A DNA stretch of 64,000 nt from Pseudomonas sp. BBP2017. Its GTDB lineage: Bacteria; Pseudomonadota; Gammaproteobacteria; Pseudomonadales; Pseudomonadaceae. Below, piece by piece: positions 41,667 to 50,199 of the stretch. Numbering within the stretch: position 1 is the first letter of the stretch; the number at the start of each line of letters is the position of its first letter. A program made the translations under genes and the position numbers. Location: positions 62,001 to 126,000 of the forward strand of contig NZ_PVZN01000017.1 in assembly GCF_003024385.1 (NCBI RefSeq), written 5' to 3'. The notes beneath the pieces are model-generated. The model was not told where the DNA came from. It ran no database searches and saw only the letters and a program-made list of their open reading frames with translations.

Positions 41667-42464
41667 TCAGGACTTGTCCTTGTTCAGGCGGTTGGCTGCC
41701 CAGGTCAGCACCAGCACGAAGAGGAAATAGGAAATCACCAGGGCACTGTTGAAGTGACCACTGCTGTTACGCATGTTGTTCAGGTACACCTGCAGGGTCT
41801 CGTAGCGGGTGCCGACCAGCAGGTTGGCGAAGACGAACTCGCCAAACAGGAACGAGAACGACAGCAGCAAGGCCACCAGCAGGCCCTTGCGCAGGTTCGG
41901 CAGCACCACCAGGAACGCCGCCTGGAAGGTGCTGGCGCCGAGCAGTTGGGCGGCGTCCATCAGGTCGCGCAGGTTGATCGCCTGCAGGTTGTTGGTGATC
42001 GCCCGGTACATGAACGGCAAAGCCACAGTGAAATAGCAGCCGATCAGGATCCACGGCGTGCCGACCATGGCCATCGGCCCGGAGCCGTACAGCTGCAGCA
42101 GGCCCACCGAAGACACCACCGGCGGCACGGCAAAGGGCAGCAGGATGAGGATGTTCATCAGCGCATCGAGCCGCGGGAAGTGGTAGTGGACCACGAACAG
42201 CAACGGCAGGATCAGCAGCACCGACAGCAGCAGCGCACCGACGCAGACCAGCAGCGACTGAGCGAAGGCGGCCAGAAAGCGCGGATCGCTCCACAGCGCC
42301 AGGTACCACTTGAAGGTCAGGCCGCTGGGCAACAGGCTCGCCGACCAGCTGGTGGCCAATGAATAGAGGAGGGTGCCCGCCAGCGGTAGCAACAGGATGA
42401 TGAACAGCAAATAGACCATCAGGCGATGGTAGAGGCGGCTCGTGCCCGGTTCAGCGCGCGACAT
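41667..42464 (-). CDS. ABC importer permease 2 (PhnV-like)
   Basis: A 265-residue membrane subunit with six hydrophobic segments. The cytoplasmic EAA loop appears as DLMDAAQLLGASTFQAAFLVVLPNLRKGL, where the ATPase docks. The N-terminus MSRAEPGTSRLYHRLMVYLLF is cytoplasmic. The start overlaps the stop of permease 1 by 14 bp, and only one base separates its stop from the ATPase gene, so all three are co-translated. Confidence 0.9.
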   Translation of the reverse strand: MSRAEPGTSRLYHRLMVYLLFIILLLPLAGTLLYSLATSWSASLLPSGLTFKWYLALWSDPRFLAAFAQSLLVCVGALLLSVLLILPLLFVVHYHFPRLDALMNILILLPFAVPPVVSSVGLLQLYGSGPMAMVGTPWILIGCYFTVALPFMYRAITNNLQAINLRDLMDAAQLLGASTFQAAFLVVLPNLRKGLLVALLLSFSFLFGEFVFANLLVGTRYETLQVYLNNMRNSSGHFNSALVISYFLFVLVLTWAANRLNKDKS

Positions 42465-43293
42465 GGTAGCTCCTCTTCAACAGCCATTGATGGACGACGG
42501 TCACCAGGGTCATCAGCCCGACCAGGATCATTGCCAGGGCGCTGGCCAGGTTCGGGTCCAGGGAAATATCGCCGGCCACCAGTGCCGCGATACGGATCGG
42601 CAGGACGTTGAAGTTGCCGGTGGTCAAGGCATAGACCGTGGCGTAGGCGCCGAGGGCGTTGGCCAGCAAGATCACGAAGGTACCCAGCAACGCCGGGGTC
42701 AGGACCGGCAGGCCGATGTGCCGCCAGTACTGCCAGGCGTTGGCACCGAGCAGTTCTGCCGACTCGCGCCAGTCTTCGCGCAGGGCGTCGAAGGCCGGGT
42801 AGAGCAGCAGTACGCCCAGCGGAATCTGGAAGTAGGTGTAGAGGATGATCAGGCCCGTCTTCGAATAGAGGTTGAAGTCCTCGATGATCCCGGCCTGCTT
42901 CAGCAGCATGGTCAGCGCGCCGTTGAAACCGAGCAGGATGATGAACGCAAAGGCCAGCGGGACGCCGGCGAAGTTGCTGGTCATGTTGGCGAAGGCGTTG
43001 ACGAAGTCGCGCAGGCGCGAGTCGACCTTGCGCAATGAATAGCTGCCGAGAATGGCGATGAGGATGCCGAACACACTCGACCAGAAGCTGATCTCCAGGC
43101 TGTGCTGGATCGCCTGGCGGTAGAACCTCGATGCGAACACTTTACTGAAGTTGGCCAACCCCCAGCCGCTTTCGGCTTGCAGGCTGTGGATCGCCACCCA
43201 GGCCAGCGGGGCGATCTGGAAAATGATGAAAAACAGCGCAAAAGGCAGCAGGCACAGTGACGCCAGCCACTTGCTGCGTTTGATCGAATTCAC
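42451..43293 (-). CDS. ABC importer permease 1 (PhnU-like)
   Basis: A 280-residue membrane subunit with about six hydrophobic segments and an EAA loop, ESAELLGANAWQYWRHIGLPVLTPAL. I chose the GTG at 43293 because it overlaps the stop of the hydrolase gene as GTGA; an ATG at 43311 would give six more residues inside that gene. The first helix (ASLCLLPFALFFIIFQIAPLAW) follows a short basic N-terminus. It partners permease 2 in the channel. Confidence 0.88.
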   Translation of the reverse strand: MNSIKRSKWLASLCLLPFALFFIIFQIAPLAWVAIHSLQAESGWGLANFSKVFASRFYRQAIQHSLEISFWSSVFGILIAILGSYSLRKVDSRLRDFVNAFANMTSNFAGVPLAFAFIILLGFNGALTMLLKQAGIIEDFNLYSKTGLIILYTYFQIPLGVLLLYPAFDALREDWRESAELLGANAWQYWRHIGLPVLTPALLGTFVILLANALGAYATVYALTTGNFNVLPIRIAALVAGDISLDPNLASALAMILVGLMTLVTVVHQWLLKRSYHVAR

Positions 43294-44096
43294 TTGAGCA
43301 ACTCCCGGCACACCGGCTTGTCATGGGGCACGCCGAGCAGTTCGCAGATCGTCCCGCACAGTTCGGTTTGCAGCGGTTTGGCAGCGGGGTCGAGGCTGAA
43401 GGCATCGCCAAACACGAACAGCGGCACTTCACGTTCCTCGGCCAGCAGACCGTTGTGCGAGCGGTCGTTGTTCATGCCGTGGTCGGCGGTGACCAGTACC
43501 TGATAGCCCTCCTGCAACCAGGTTTGCAGGTAGTCGGCCAGGAGGATGTCAGCGCTGCGCGCGCTGTTGCGGTACTGGCTGCTGTCCAGACCATGGCGGT
43601 GGCCGGCGTCGTCGATGTTCATCGGATGCACCAGGAGGAAGTTCGGTGCATGGCGGCGGCGCAGGTACTCGGCATCGGCGAACAGGTGTGAATCCGGGTA
43701 ATGGTCGGCGTAGTAGAACAAGCCGTGCTGGATCGGTAGCTTGGGCGCATGGGTGTGACGATCACGCAGCGGCTCGAAGGGCGAGCGGTTGTACAGCTCG
43801 CTGACCCAGTGATAGGCCGCCGCGGCGGTGCCCAGACCGGCTTCGCGGGCGTAGTGGAAGATACTGCGCTGGTTGGACAGGCGGGTGACGTTGTTGTGCA
43901 CAATGCCACTGTCGATTGGTGCTACGCCGGTGAGGATGCATTCGTACAGCGGTCGCGACAGTGCCGGCAGTTCGCACTCCAGGCGATACAAGGCCGCGCG
44001 GTCGGCCTCGACATAGGCGTGCAGATGGCCCATGGCGTGGTGCGCGACCTGATGGTTGAGACCATCGAGCAGGACCAGGATGACGTTGTTGTTCAT
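43290..44096 (-). CDS. Alkaline-phosphatase-superfamily phosphodiesterase/phosphonate hydrolase
   Basis: A 268-residue metal-dependent hydrolase. ILVLLDGLN starts the first metal site. LSRPLYECILTG is the nucleophile region, where family members have Thr or Ser. HPMNIDDAGHRHG and VTADHGMNND supply the remaining Asp and His metal ligands. Relatives include nucleotide pyrophosphatases/phosphodiesterases and phosphonoacetate hydrolase. No signal peptide is seen, so it acts in the cytoplasm on what the importer brings in. The start at 44096 follows GGAGAAACC. It is placed between the binding protein and permease genes, tying it to this transport system. Confidence 0.82.
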   Translation of the reverse strand: MNNNVILVLLDGLNHQVAHHAMGHLHAYVEADRAALYRLECELPALSRPLYECILTGVAPIDSGIVHNNVTRLSNQRSIFHYAREAGLGTAAAAYHWVSELYNRSPFEPLRDRHTHAPKLPIQHGLFYYADHYPDSHLFADAEYLRRRHAPNFLLVHPMNIDDAGHRHGLDSSQYRNSARSADILLADYLQTWLQEGYQVLVTADHGMNNDRSHNGLLAEEREVPLFVFGDAFSLDPAAKPLQTELCGTICELLGVPHDKPVCRELLK

Positions 44097-44123
44097 GGTT
44101 TCTCCGCAATAGGCGGTGACCGC

Positions 44124-44190
44124 ATCGCGGGGCAAGCCCGCTCCCACCGGGTTGGTGGTAAATCCGGTGGGAGTGGGCTTGCCCCGCGAT
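44124..44190. repeat. REP palindrome pair within the ABC operon
   Basis: ATCGCGGGGCAAGCCCGCTC begins the left arm, and GGGCTTGCCCCGCGAT ends the right. The centre CCGGGTTGGTGGTAAATCCGG is nearly identical to that at 12465-12527. It separates the binding-protein gene from the hydrolase and permease genes, where such an element commonly makes the upstream mRNA more stable than the rest. Confidence 0.87.
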
Positions 44191-44196
44191 CAGGGA

Positions 44197-45261
44197 TCAC
44201 TCCATCTCGATGATCACTTGCTCCTGCCACATCTGTGGCAGCTTTTTCGAAGTCGCTTCCCAGGCGGCGGCATCCTTGATTGGCTGCACCGCCTTGTACT
44301 GCTCATTGGGCAGCAGTTTGGCCTGTACCTCAGCCGGCAGTGTCAGGTGCTCGGCGCGGATCGGCCGGGCGTGACCTTTAGCCAGGTTGATCTGCCCGGC
44401 ATCGCTGAAGATGTACTCACGGGTCAGCTTGGCGGCGTTGGGGTTCTTGGCGTACTTGTTGATGATGGTGGTGTAGCCGGAGATTACCGATCCGTCAGAC
44501 GGGATCAGCACCTCGAAGCGCGTCGGGTCGATCTGCTGGCGATAGCTCAGGCCATTGAAGTCCCAGACCACGCCGACTTCAATTTCACCCTTTTCCAGGG
44601 TCTGGATCGTCGGGTTGGCCAGCGACAGGCGCTTCTGCTGGGCCAGCTTGGTGAACAGCTCCAGGCCCGGTTCGATGTTCTTCTCGTCACCCTTGTAGGC
44701 GAGGGCGGCGGCCAGTACACCGTTGGCGGCCTGGGCAGCGGTACTCACGTCGCCGATGGCGACCTTGTACTTGCCTTTTTCCAGGTCATGCCAGGATTTG
44801 GGCATGTCTGCTTCTTTCACCAACTGCTTGTTGATGATGAAAGCAATGGTGCCGGTATAGGCCAGGGCCCAGTGGCCGTCTTTATCCTTGGCCCAGTCCG
44901 GGATCTGATCCCAGGTGCTGGGCTTGTACGGCTGGGTCACGCCCTTGGCGACTGCAATCGGGCCGAAGGCGGCACCGACGTCACCGATGTCGGCGCTGGC
45001 GTTGTCTTTTTCGGCATCGAACTTGGCCACTTCCTGGGCCGAGCTCATGTCGGTGTCCATGTGCTTGAGAGCGTATTTTTTCGCCAGGTCTTCCCAGGTG
45101 CCTTTCCAGTTGGCCCAAGCATCGGGCATGCCCACGCTATTGACGGCGCCTTCCTTGCGGGCGGCGTCTTCGAGGGCCTTGAGGTCGGTGTCGGCGGCCA
45201 TGGCGGAAGTGCACAGGGCGATGGTCGAGCCTAGCAGTGATGCCAGAAAAAGCTGTTTCAT
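44197..45261 (-). CDS. ABC importer periplasmic substrate-binding protein
   Basis: A 354-residue periplasmic protein. Residues 1-22 are a signal peptide ending SAMA. The mature chain has the two-lobed fold of iron(III)/polyamine/aminoethylphosphonate binding proteins: VNSVGMPDAWANWKGTWEDL near the start, ASADIGDVGAAFGPIAVAKG, then GVVWDFNGLSYRQQI and a conserved IPSDGSVISGYTTIINKYAKNP. The ligand is not apparent from sequence; context with a PhnR-like regulator and two phosphohydrolases favours an organophosphorus compound. Divergent from the regulator gene, with 292 bp containing CTAG-centred palindromes. Confidence 0.87.
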   Translation of the reverse strand: MKQLFLASLLGSTIALCTSAMAADTDLKALEDAARKEGAVNSVGMPDAWANWKGTWEDLAKKYALKHMDTDMSSAQEVAKFDAEKDNASADIGDVGAAFGPIAVAKGVTQPYKPSTWDQIPDWAKDKDGHWALAYTGTIAFIINKQLVKEADMPKSWHDLEKGKYKVAIGDVSTAAQAANGVLAAALAYKGDEKNIEPGLELFTKLAQQKRLSLANPTIQTLEKGEIEVGVVWDFNGLSYRQQIDPTRFEVLIPSDGSVISGYTTIINKYAKNPNAAKLTREYIFSDAGQINLAKGHARPIRAEHLTLPAEVQAKLLPNEQYKAVQPIKDAAAWEATSKKLPQMWQEQVIIEME

Positions 45262-45327
45262 CCGAAGCTCCTTGGTGGGTGCCTTGCAAAACGCGAATGG
45301 TGTTGTTGGACGTTGTTGCGATTCGGT

Positions 45328-45539
45328 TGGTCTAGGTCAGCAATACCCGAGCCAAGGTAGGCCTGTTGCATGACAATTTGATGTCCAGCGCCGCACCCGG
45401 TCAGGGCTTGCACCCTTGAAAATCAAGCGTAGACCACCTTGGCTGTCATCTGAGATTCATCTGCTTTGCCTAGGCTTGCACTATTCTCATAGCCCTGAAG
45501 GCGCCAATTGTGCGCGCCGCCGGTGCTGGACTAGTCCAG
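45328..45539. promoter_or_regulatory. Divergent control region with three CTAG-centred dyads
   Basis: Three dyads lie between the binding-protein and GntR genes: TGGTCTAGGTCA (45328-45339), GCCTAGGC (45468-45475) and the perfect 14-bp palindrome CTGGACTAGTCCAG (45526-45539), which ends 14 bp before the regulator's start. UTRA-type GntR regulators often bind TGGTCTAGACCA-like sites, so the first and third are good operator candidates. Confidence 0.55.
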
Positions 45540-45553
45540 ATAGGTAACCTTCG

Positions 45554-46267
45554 ATGCAGCCACTGCCACCGCGCGCAGTAACAGCTATCTGTCATGCCCT
45601 GCAGGAGCAGATCGAGCATGGCCTGCTCTCGCCCGGCTGCAAGCTGCCGGCCGAACGCAAGCTCAGCGAAGTGTTCGACACCACGCGCATCACCCTGCGC
45701 GAGGCGCTGGTGCAGCTGGAAGCACGCGGGCTGATTTACCGGGAGGAGCGGCGCGGCTGGTTTGTCGCCCCCGAACGGCTGACTTACGACCTGATCGAGC
45801 GCAGCCACTTTCATGCGATGGTCCGCGAACAGGGGCGTGAGGCGCGCACTGAGCTGTTGTCGGCGCGCTTACTGCCGGCGACCGCAGCGGTATGCGCACG
45901 GCTGCAGCTGTCGCCGCTGTCGAGCGTGATCCAGATCTGCCGCTTGCGGCGGATTGATGGCCGCGCGGTGCTGTATGCCGAGCATTACCTGAACCCCGAG
46001 TATTTTCCGGGCATTCTTGAGCACGACCTCAGCCAGTCGTTGACCGAGCTCTATGCCCGTCACTACGGCATCGAATACGGCAGGGTGCGTTTCGAGATTC
46101 TGCCCACCGCGCTGCCCGTGGCGGCGGCCTTGGCACTCAAGGTTTCAGCCGGCAGCCCCGGTCTGCACATCACCCGGGTCAATAGTGACCAGCAGGGCAG
46201 GCTGATCGACTGTGATCTTGAGTATTGGCGCCATGACGCGATCCGCATCAAGGCCGAGGCTGGTTAG
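45554..46267 (+). CDS. GntR-family regulator with UTRA domain, PhnR-like
   Basis: A 237-residue regulator. Residues about 5-70 are the GntR winged helix (LLSPGCKLPAERKLSEVFDTTRITLREALVQLEARGL). WFVAPERL then leads into a UTRA ligand-binding domain (about 90-235) ending in DLEYWRHDAIRIKAEAG. The interdomain stretch and C-terminus closely resemble what I remember of Salmonella PhnR, regulator of 2-aminoethylphosphonate uptake. It is divergent from the binding-protein gene and probably controls both transcripts through CTAG-centred sites. The ligand may be a phosphonate or a related phospho-compound. Confidence 0.85.
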   Translation: MQPLPPRAVTAICHALQEQIEHGLLSPGCKLPAERKLSEVFDTTRITLREALVQLEARGLIYREERRGWFVAPERLTYDLIERSHFHAMVREQGREARTELLSARLLPATAAVCARLQLSPLSSVIQICRLRRIDGRAVLYAEHYLNPEYFPGILEHDLSQSLTELYARHYGIEYGRVRFEILPTALPVAAALALKVSAGSPGLHITRVNSDQQGRLIDCDLEYWRHDAIRIKAEAG

Positions 46268-48420
46268 CCCTTGCTGGCGGTTTCGCTGAACGGTGTGCTG
46301 GCATCGCTGGTGATCACCTGCACGCTCAGCCGCGGCATCGCCAGATCCAGCCCGGCCTCATCGAGCTGACGCTTGAGCTCCAGGTTGAACGCCCGCGACA
46401 CTTCCCATTGCTTGATTGGCGCGGTCTTGAAGCGTGCGCGCAGGATCGCCGAGCCCGATTCGAAACTCTCCACCCCTTGCAGCTCCAGCGGCGACCAGAT
46501 GTTGCGGCGCATCAACGGATCGTTGCGCATCTTCTGGCCGACATCGCGAATCAGGCTGATGGCCTGGTCGATGTTCATGCTGTGCGGAATGGCCACGCGG
46601 AAGATCGCGTAGCCGAACTCGCGGGAGTAGTTCTTGATGCTCTTGATTTCACTGAACGGGATGGTGTGGACGATGCCGTCGATATCGCGCAGGCGCACGG
46701 TGCGGATGGTCAGGCCTTCGACGGTGCCGAGGTGGCCGCCGACATCGACATAGTCGTCAATCGCCAGGGAGTCTTCGATGATGATGAACAGGCCGGTGAT
46801 AAGGTCGGCGACCAGTGACTGGGCACCGAAACCGATGGCCAGGCCGATCACCCCGGCACCGGCCAGCAACGGGGTGACGTTCATGCCCATATTGGCCAGG
46901 GCAACGATCAGCGCAATGATGAAAATCGCCACGAACAACACGTTGCGGATCAGCGGCATCATGGTTTGCGCGCGGGTGTTGGCCAGGCCTTTGCGTGAGC
47001 GGGTCAAGGCATGGTGCACGGCGGTGTCGGCGAGGATCCATACCAGCCAGGCGGCGATCAGGGTGCCGCCCAGGCCGAGCAGGCGCACCGCCACTTCATG
47101 GCCTTCGCCTTCGGCGAAGCCGACCAGGGAAAAGCCCCAGACCCGCAGCCCCAGCTCGATGAATGCCAGCCAGATTGCCATGTGCACCAGGGTGTAGCCA
47201 AAGTTGCGCAAGCGTTCGCCATACACCGCCTGACGGCGGTTGGCACGTTGTGGCTTGAGGCCGTGGCGGCGCACCAGGCCATTGACGACCATGCACAGGA
47301 TCAGCAGCACCGTGCACACCAGCGACTGGCGCAAGGCCGTGCTGGTATCGCCGGCGGAAATGAAGGTGGCAAACAGTGAAATCGCCACCAGCACCAGGGC
47401 CGGCAGGTACCAGAAGGTCCCGAGGATTTCGATGGTGTCGCTCAGGGCCCGGCGGGTCAGGCGTCGTGATAGCGGCTGGTTGCGGATCAGGTGGGCGATG
47501 GGCCGGCGAAAACGCAGGATGAATAGCCCGGTGGACAGCGCCGCGAGGATATTGGCCAGGGTCGCCAGGGTATGGGCCAGGTGATCGCCGAGCGCGCCGG
47601 CCATGCGCGGATCATTCATTGCCTCGCCAAAGGCGGCGAAGCTGCCGATCAGCCACAGCGGACGGAAGGCCTGATGGCGAAGGATGTGCAGGGCGCGATG
47701 GCGATGCGGGCCGTCGAGCAGGGAAAAGGCGATGACGCAGATCGCCGAGAAACAGGTCCCCACTACCAGGGCATACGCCAGCACCATGGCCATCGATTTG
47801 CCGAGGGACGAGGGCAGGGCGAAGCTCAGGTACACGGTGATCACCAGGGCCACCAGCCACGGCCCGAGCTTGCGCAGGGCAAAGCTTACGAGGTCCCAGG
47901 TGCGCGGGTGTTGCGGTAATTCTTCGGTGAGGCCAAAGCGCAGGCGCACCTGATGGCTGACCCAGTTCAAGGCGTAGGCCAACAGGCTCCAGAGGGCAAT
48001 GATCGCAGCAAAGCCAAAGAGGATCGGTGGCCATTCCTTGAGCGGCACTAGGCGGGCGTCGAGTTCGATCTGCGCCAGTTCAAGTTCGCGGGTCCAGCGT
48101 GTGAGCGGGCTGGCGTCGCCACTGAACTGCTTTTCCAGCTCGGCGAAGGTGGTGCCGATCAGGCCCAGTACGCCTTGTTCGGCAGTGGGCTGGGCCTGTT
48201 TGGTGCTGTCGCGCAGCTTCTTCAGATCGGCCAGCAGCTTGCTGCGTTGCTGGTCGTTTTCCAGGTTCTTGATGACTTCGTCCAGGGACTGGGCCAGTGG
48301 CTCGCTGGCCTCGGGCTGGGCTTTGCTGCCGCCAAGCAGGCTTGGCAGGCCGGCAGCGTGGGCCGGGGCCAGGATGAATAACGCCAGAAATACAGCTAAA
48401 ACGCGGAAAAAAGCGGGCAC
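46264..48420 (-). CDS. Mechanosensitive channel of the MscS family, large
   Basis: A 718-residue inner-membrane channel. Residues 1-22 are a signal peptide (PAHA). About 40-120 is a periplasmic, Gln/Lys-rich coiled-coil region (EVIKNLENDQQRSKLLADLKKL). Many hydrophobic helices follow to about 540, then the MscS core: the pore helix TPLLAGAGVIGLAIGFGAQSLVADLITG with the Gly/Ala packing pattern, the beta domain DYVDVGGHLGTVEGLTIRTVRLRDIDG, and the C-terminal cage. It opens upon membrane tension during hypoosmotic shock. The C-terminus overlaps the convergent GntR gene by 4 bp. Confidence 0.92.
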   Translation of the reverse strand: MPAFFRVLAVFLALFILAPAHAAGLPSLLGGSKAQPEASEPLAQSLDEVIKNLENDQQRSKLLADLKKLRDSTKQAQPTAEQGVLGLIGTTFAELEKQFSGDASPLTRWTRELELAQIELDARLVPLKEWPPILFGFAAIIALWSLLAYALNWVSHQVRLRFGLTEELPQHPRTWDLVSFALRKLGPWLVALVITVYLSFALPSSLGKSMAMVLAYALVVGTCFSAICVIAFSLLDGPHRHRALHILRHQAFRPLWLIGSFAAFGEAMNDPRMAGALGDHLAHTLATLANILAALSTGLFILRFRRPIAHLIRNQPLSRRLTRRALSDTIEILGTFWYLPALVLVAISLFATFISAGDTSTALRQSLVCTVLLILCMVVNGLVRRHGLKPQRANRRQAVYGERLRNFGYTLVHMAIWLAFIELGLRVWGFSLVGFAEGEGHEVAVRLLGLGGTLIAAWLVWILADTAVHHALTRSRKGLANTRAQTMMPLIRNVLFVAIFIIALIVALANMGMNVTPLLAGAGVIGLAIGFGAQSLVADLITGLFIIIEDSLAIDDYVDVGGHLGTVEGLTIRTVRLRDIDGIVHTIPFSEIKSIKNYSREFGYAIFRVAIPHSMNIDQAISLIRDVGQKMRNDPLMRRNIWSPLELQGVESFESGSAILRARFKTAPIKQWEVSRAFNLELKRQLDEAGLDLAMPRLSVQVITSDASTPFSETASKG

Positions 48421-48468
48421 CGGACAATCAACCTCAAAACGATCAATCGCCCGAGTGTAGTGTATTTG

Positions 48469-48633
48469 TCAGTTGAGTTTCTCGAGGATCTTCCAGCACA
48501 TGATGCCGATCATGCCGAGAGTGCCGATCCACATCATGAACACGCCGACATTGCGCTCGCGCATGCTGAAGCCCACGGTCAGCAGGATCAGGCCGGCGAT
48601 CACCGGAAGGAACAGGGATTGGAATGCTGACAT
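48469..48633 (-). CDS. Small membrane protein, 54 aa
   Basis: A 54-residue frame beginning MSAFQSLFLPVIAGLILLTVG and ending MCWKILEKLN. It forms two short hydrophobic helices joined by the charged turn SMRERN, as in many small inner-membrane proteins. AAGG lies about 9 bp before the ATG. The gene is 48 bp upstream of the mscS-family gene on the same strand and could be co-transcribed with it. No family known to me; protein-like codon use and the clean helix-turn-helix membrane layout support it. Confidence 0.66.
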   Translation of the reverse strand: MSAFQSLFLPVIAGLILLTVGFSMRERNVGVFMMWIGTLGMIGIMCWKILEKLN

Positions 48634-48720
48634 GCGGCAAGGTCCTTGGCTTCGAATTTATGCTGCAAGCATAGCGGGTATGGCTGTGGGGGAGTGTGAT
48701 TGAGGTCAGTAGAGGGGCTT

Positions 48721-48778
48721 ATCGCGGGGCAAGCCCCCACAGGAGGACATCATCACCTGTGGGGGCTTGCCCCGCGAT
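48721..48778. repeat. REP palindrome pair, shortened variant
   Basis: ATCGCGGGGCAAGCCCCCACAGG (left) and its inverse (48756-48778) form 23-bp arms with a 12-base centre. The usual CGCTC after GCAAGCC is missing in both arms, so the loss has been kept symmetric. It lies five bases beyond the apeB stop. Confidence 0.88.
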
Positions 48779-48783
48779 GCTTT

Positions 48784-50073
48784 TCAGGGCAGATCGCGAC
48801 TGCGATAGAACGCCGTCAGCACCTTGACCAGGTGCGCCAGGTCGTGGCTGCCGCACAGCTCGCGAATCGAGTGCATGGCGAAGGTCGGCAGACCGATGTC
48901 CACGGTACGCACACCCAGGTGGCTGGCAGTGATCGGGCCGATGGTCGAGCCGCAACCCATGTCGCTGCGCACCACGAAGCTTTGCACCGGCACTTCTTCG
49001 GCCATGCACAGATGGCGGAAGAACCCGGCCGTCTCGCTGTTGGTGGCGTAACGCTGGTTGTTGTTGACCTTGATCACCGGGCCGGCATTGAGCTTGGGCC
49101 CATGGTTGCCGTCATGCTTGTCGGCATAGTTGGGGTGCACACCATGGGCGTTGTCCGCCGAGACCAGCAGTGAACGCTGGATGGCGCGGACAAAGTCGTC
49201 GCCATCGGGCATCAGGCGGCGCAGGGTCTGTTCGAGCATCGGGCCATCGGCGCCACAGGCCGAACAGGAGCCGACTTCTTCGTGGTCGTTGCACACCAGT
49301 ACGCAGGTTTCTTCGCTATCGGCTGTGAGCAAGGCTTGCAGGCCGGCATAGCAGGACAGCAGATTGTCCAGGCGCGCACCGGCGATGAACTCACCGTTGA
49401 GGCCGATCAGCGCGGCGCTTTGGGTGTCGTAGAAGCTCAGTTCGTAATCCAGTACCACGTCGGCGTTCAGGCCATGCTCGCGCGCCAGTTGGTCGGTGAG
49501 CAGGGCGCGGAAATCGACTCGCTCGTCACCGGCAACCTGGGCCAGGATTGGCGGCAGTTCGGTCTGCGGGTTGATCGCCCAGCCTTCGTTGGCGGTACGG
49601 TTGAGGTGGATCGCCAGGTTGGGGATGACCGCGATCGGCAGCTTGAAGTCGACCAACTGGCTTTCGACCTTGCCGTCACGGCGGAAGGTCACGCGACCGG
49701 CCAGCGACAGGTCGCGGTCGAACCACGGGGCCAGCAGGGCGCCGCCGTAGACTTCAACGCCCAGCTGCCAGAAACCCTGGCGCTGCAGCTCCGGTTGTGG
49801 CTTGACCCGCAGGCACGGGCTGTCGGTGTGCGCGCCAACCAGGCGGATGCCGTCGAGCAGCGGCGAATGACGACCGAGCTTGAAGGCAATGATCGAGGAG
49901 TCGTTGCGGGTCAGGTAGTAGCGACCGCCAGCCACGATGGCCCAGCTGTCGCGCTCGTCCAGGCGCTGGTAACCGGCGGCTTCCAGGCGTTGGGCCAGGG
50001 CCGCGGTGGCGTGGAACGGCGTAGGGGAAGCCTTGAGGAAGTCGATCAGGCCTTGGTTCAGTGCATCGCGCAT
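48784..50073 (-). CDS. apeB: M18-family aspartyl aminopeptidase
   Basis: A 429-residue zinc aminopeptidase that removes N-terminal acidic residues from peptides. LVGAHTDSPCLRVKP supplies the first His-Asp ligands (about residue 80), VCNDHEEVGS the Asp and the catalytic Glu-Glu pair (about 258-265), and SDMGCGSTIGPI and FAMHSIRELCG the rest of the active site. M18 enzymes form a twelve-subunit tetrahedral complex in the cytoplasm. Length and start (MRDALNQGLIDFLKASPTPFHA) match the family. It is transcribed alone with REP elements on both sides. Confidence 0.95.
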   Translation of the reverse strand: MRDALNQGLIDFLKASPTPFHATAALAQRLEAAGYQRLDERDSWAIVAGGRYYLTRNDSSIIAFKLGRHSPLLDGIRLVGAHTDSPCLRVKPQPELQRQGFWQLGVEVYGGALLAPWFDRDLSLAGRVTFRRDGKVESQLVDFKLPIAVIPNLAIHLNRTANEGWAINPQTELPPILAQVAGDERVDFRALLTDQLAREHGLNADVVLDYELSFYDTQSAALIGLNGEFIAGARLDNLLSCYAGLQALLTADSEETCVLVCNDHEEVGSCSACGADGPMLEQTLRRLMPDGDDFVRAIQRSLLVSADNAHGVHPNYADKHDGNHGPKLNAGPVIKVNNNQRYATNSETAGFFRHLCMAEEVPVQSFVVRSDMGCGSTIGPITASHLGVRTVDIGLPTFAMHSIRELCGSHDLAHLVKVLTAFYRSRDLP

Positions 50074-50134
50074 AGGTCACTCCAGACAGCAGTGGCGCGA
50101 GTTTAGCGTACTTGGCGGGGGATTTGTGGCGGCC

Positions 50135-50184
50135 CTATCGCCGGCAAGGCCGGCTCCTACAAGAGCCGGCCTTGCCGGCGATAG
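50135..50184. repeat. REP-like palindrome of a second type
   Basis: CTATCGCCGGCAAGGCCGGCTC (50135-50156) is inverted exactly at 50163-50184 around CTACAA. The core GCCGGCAAGGCCGGC differs from the GCGGGGCAAGCCCGC type seen elsewhere in the window, yet keeps its length and the flanking CTATCG. It lies between rluA-like and apeB. Confidence 0.88.
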
Positions 50185-50199
50185 CAACGACACGGTGTA

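Noticed and set aside
50135..50184. CRISPR-like repeat
   Set aside because: Single perfect palindrome without regularly spaced direct repeats.
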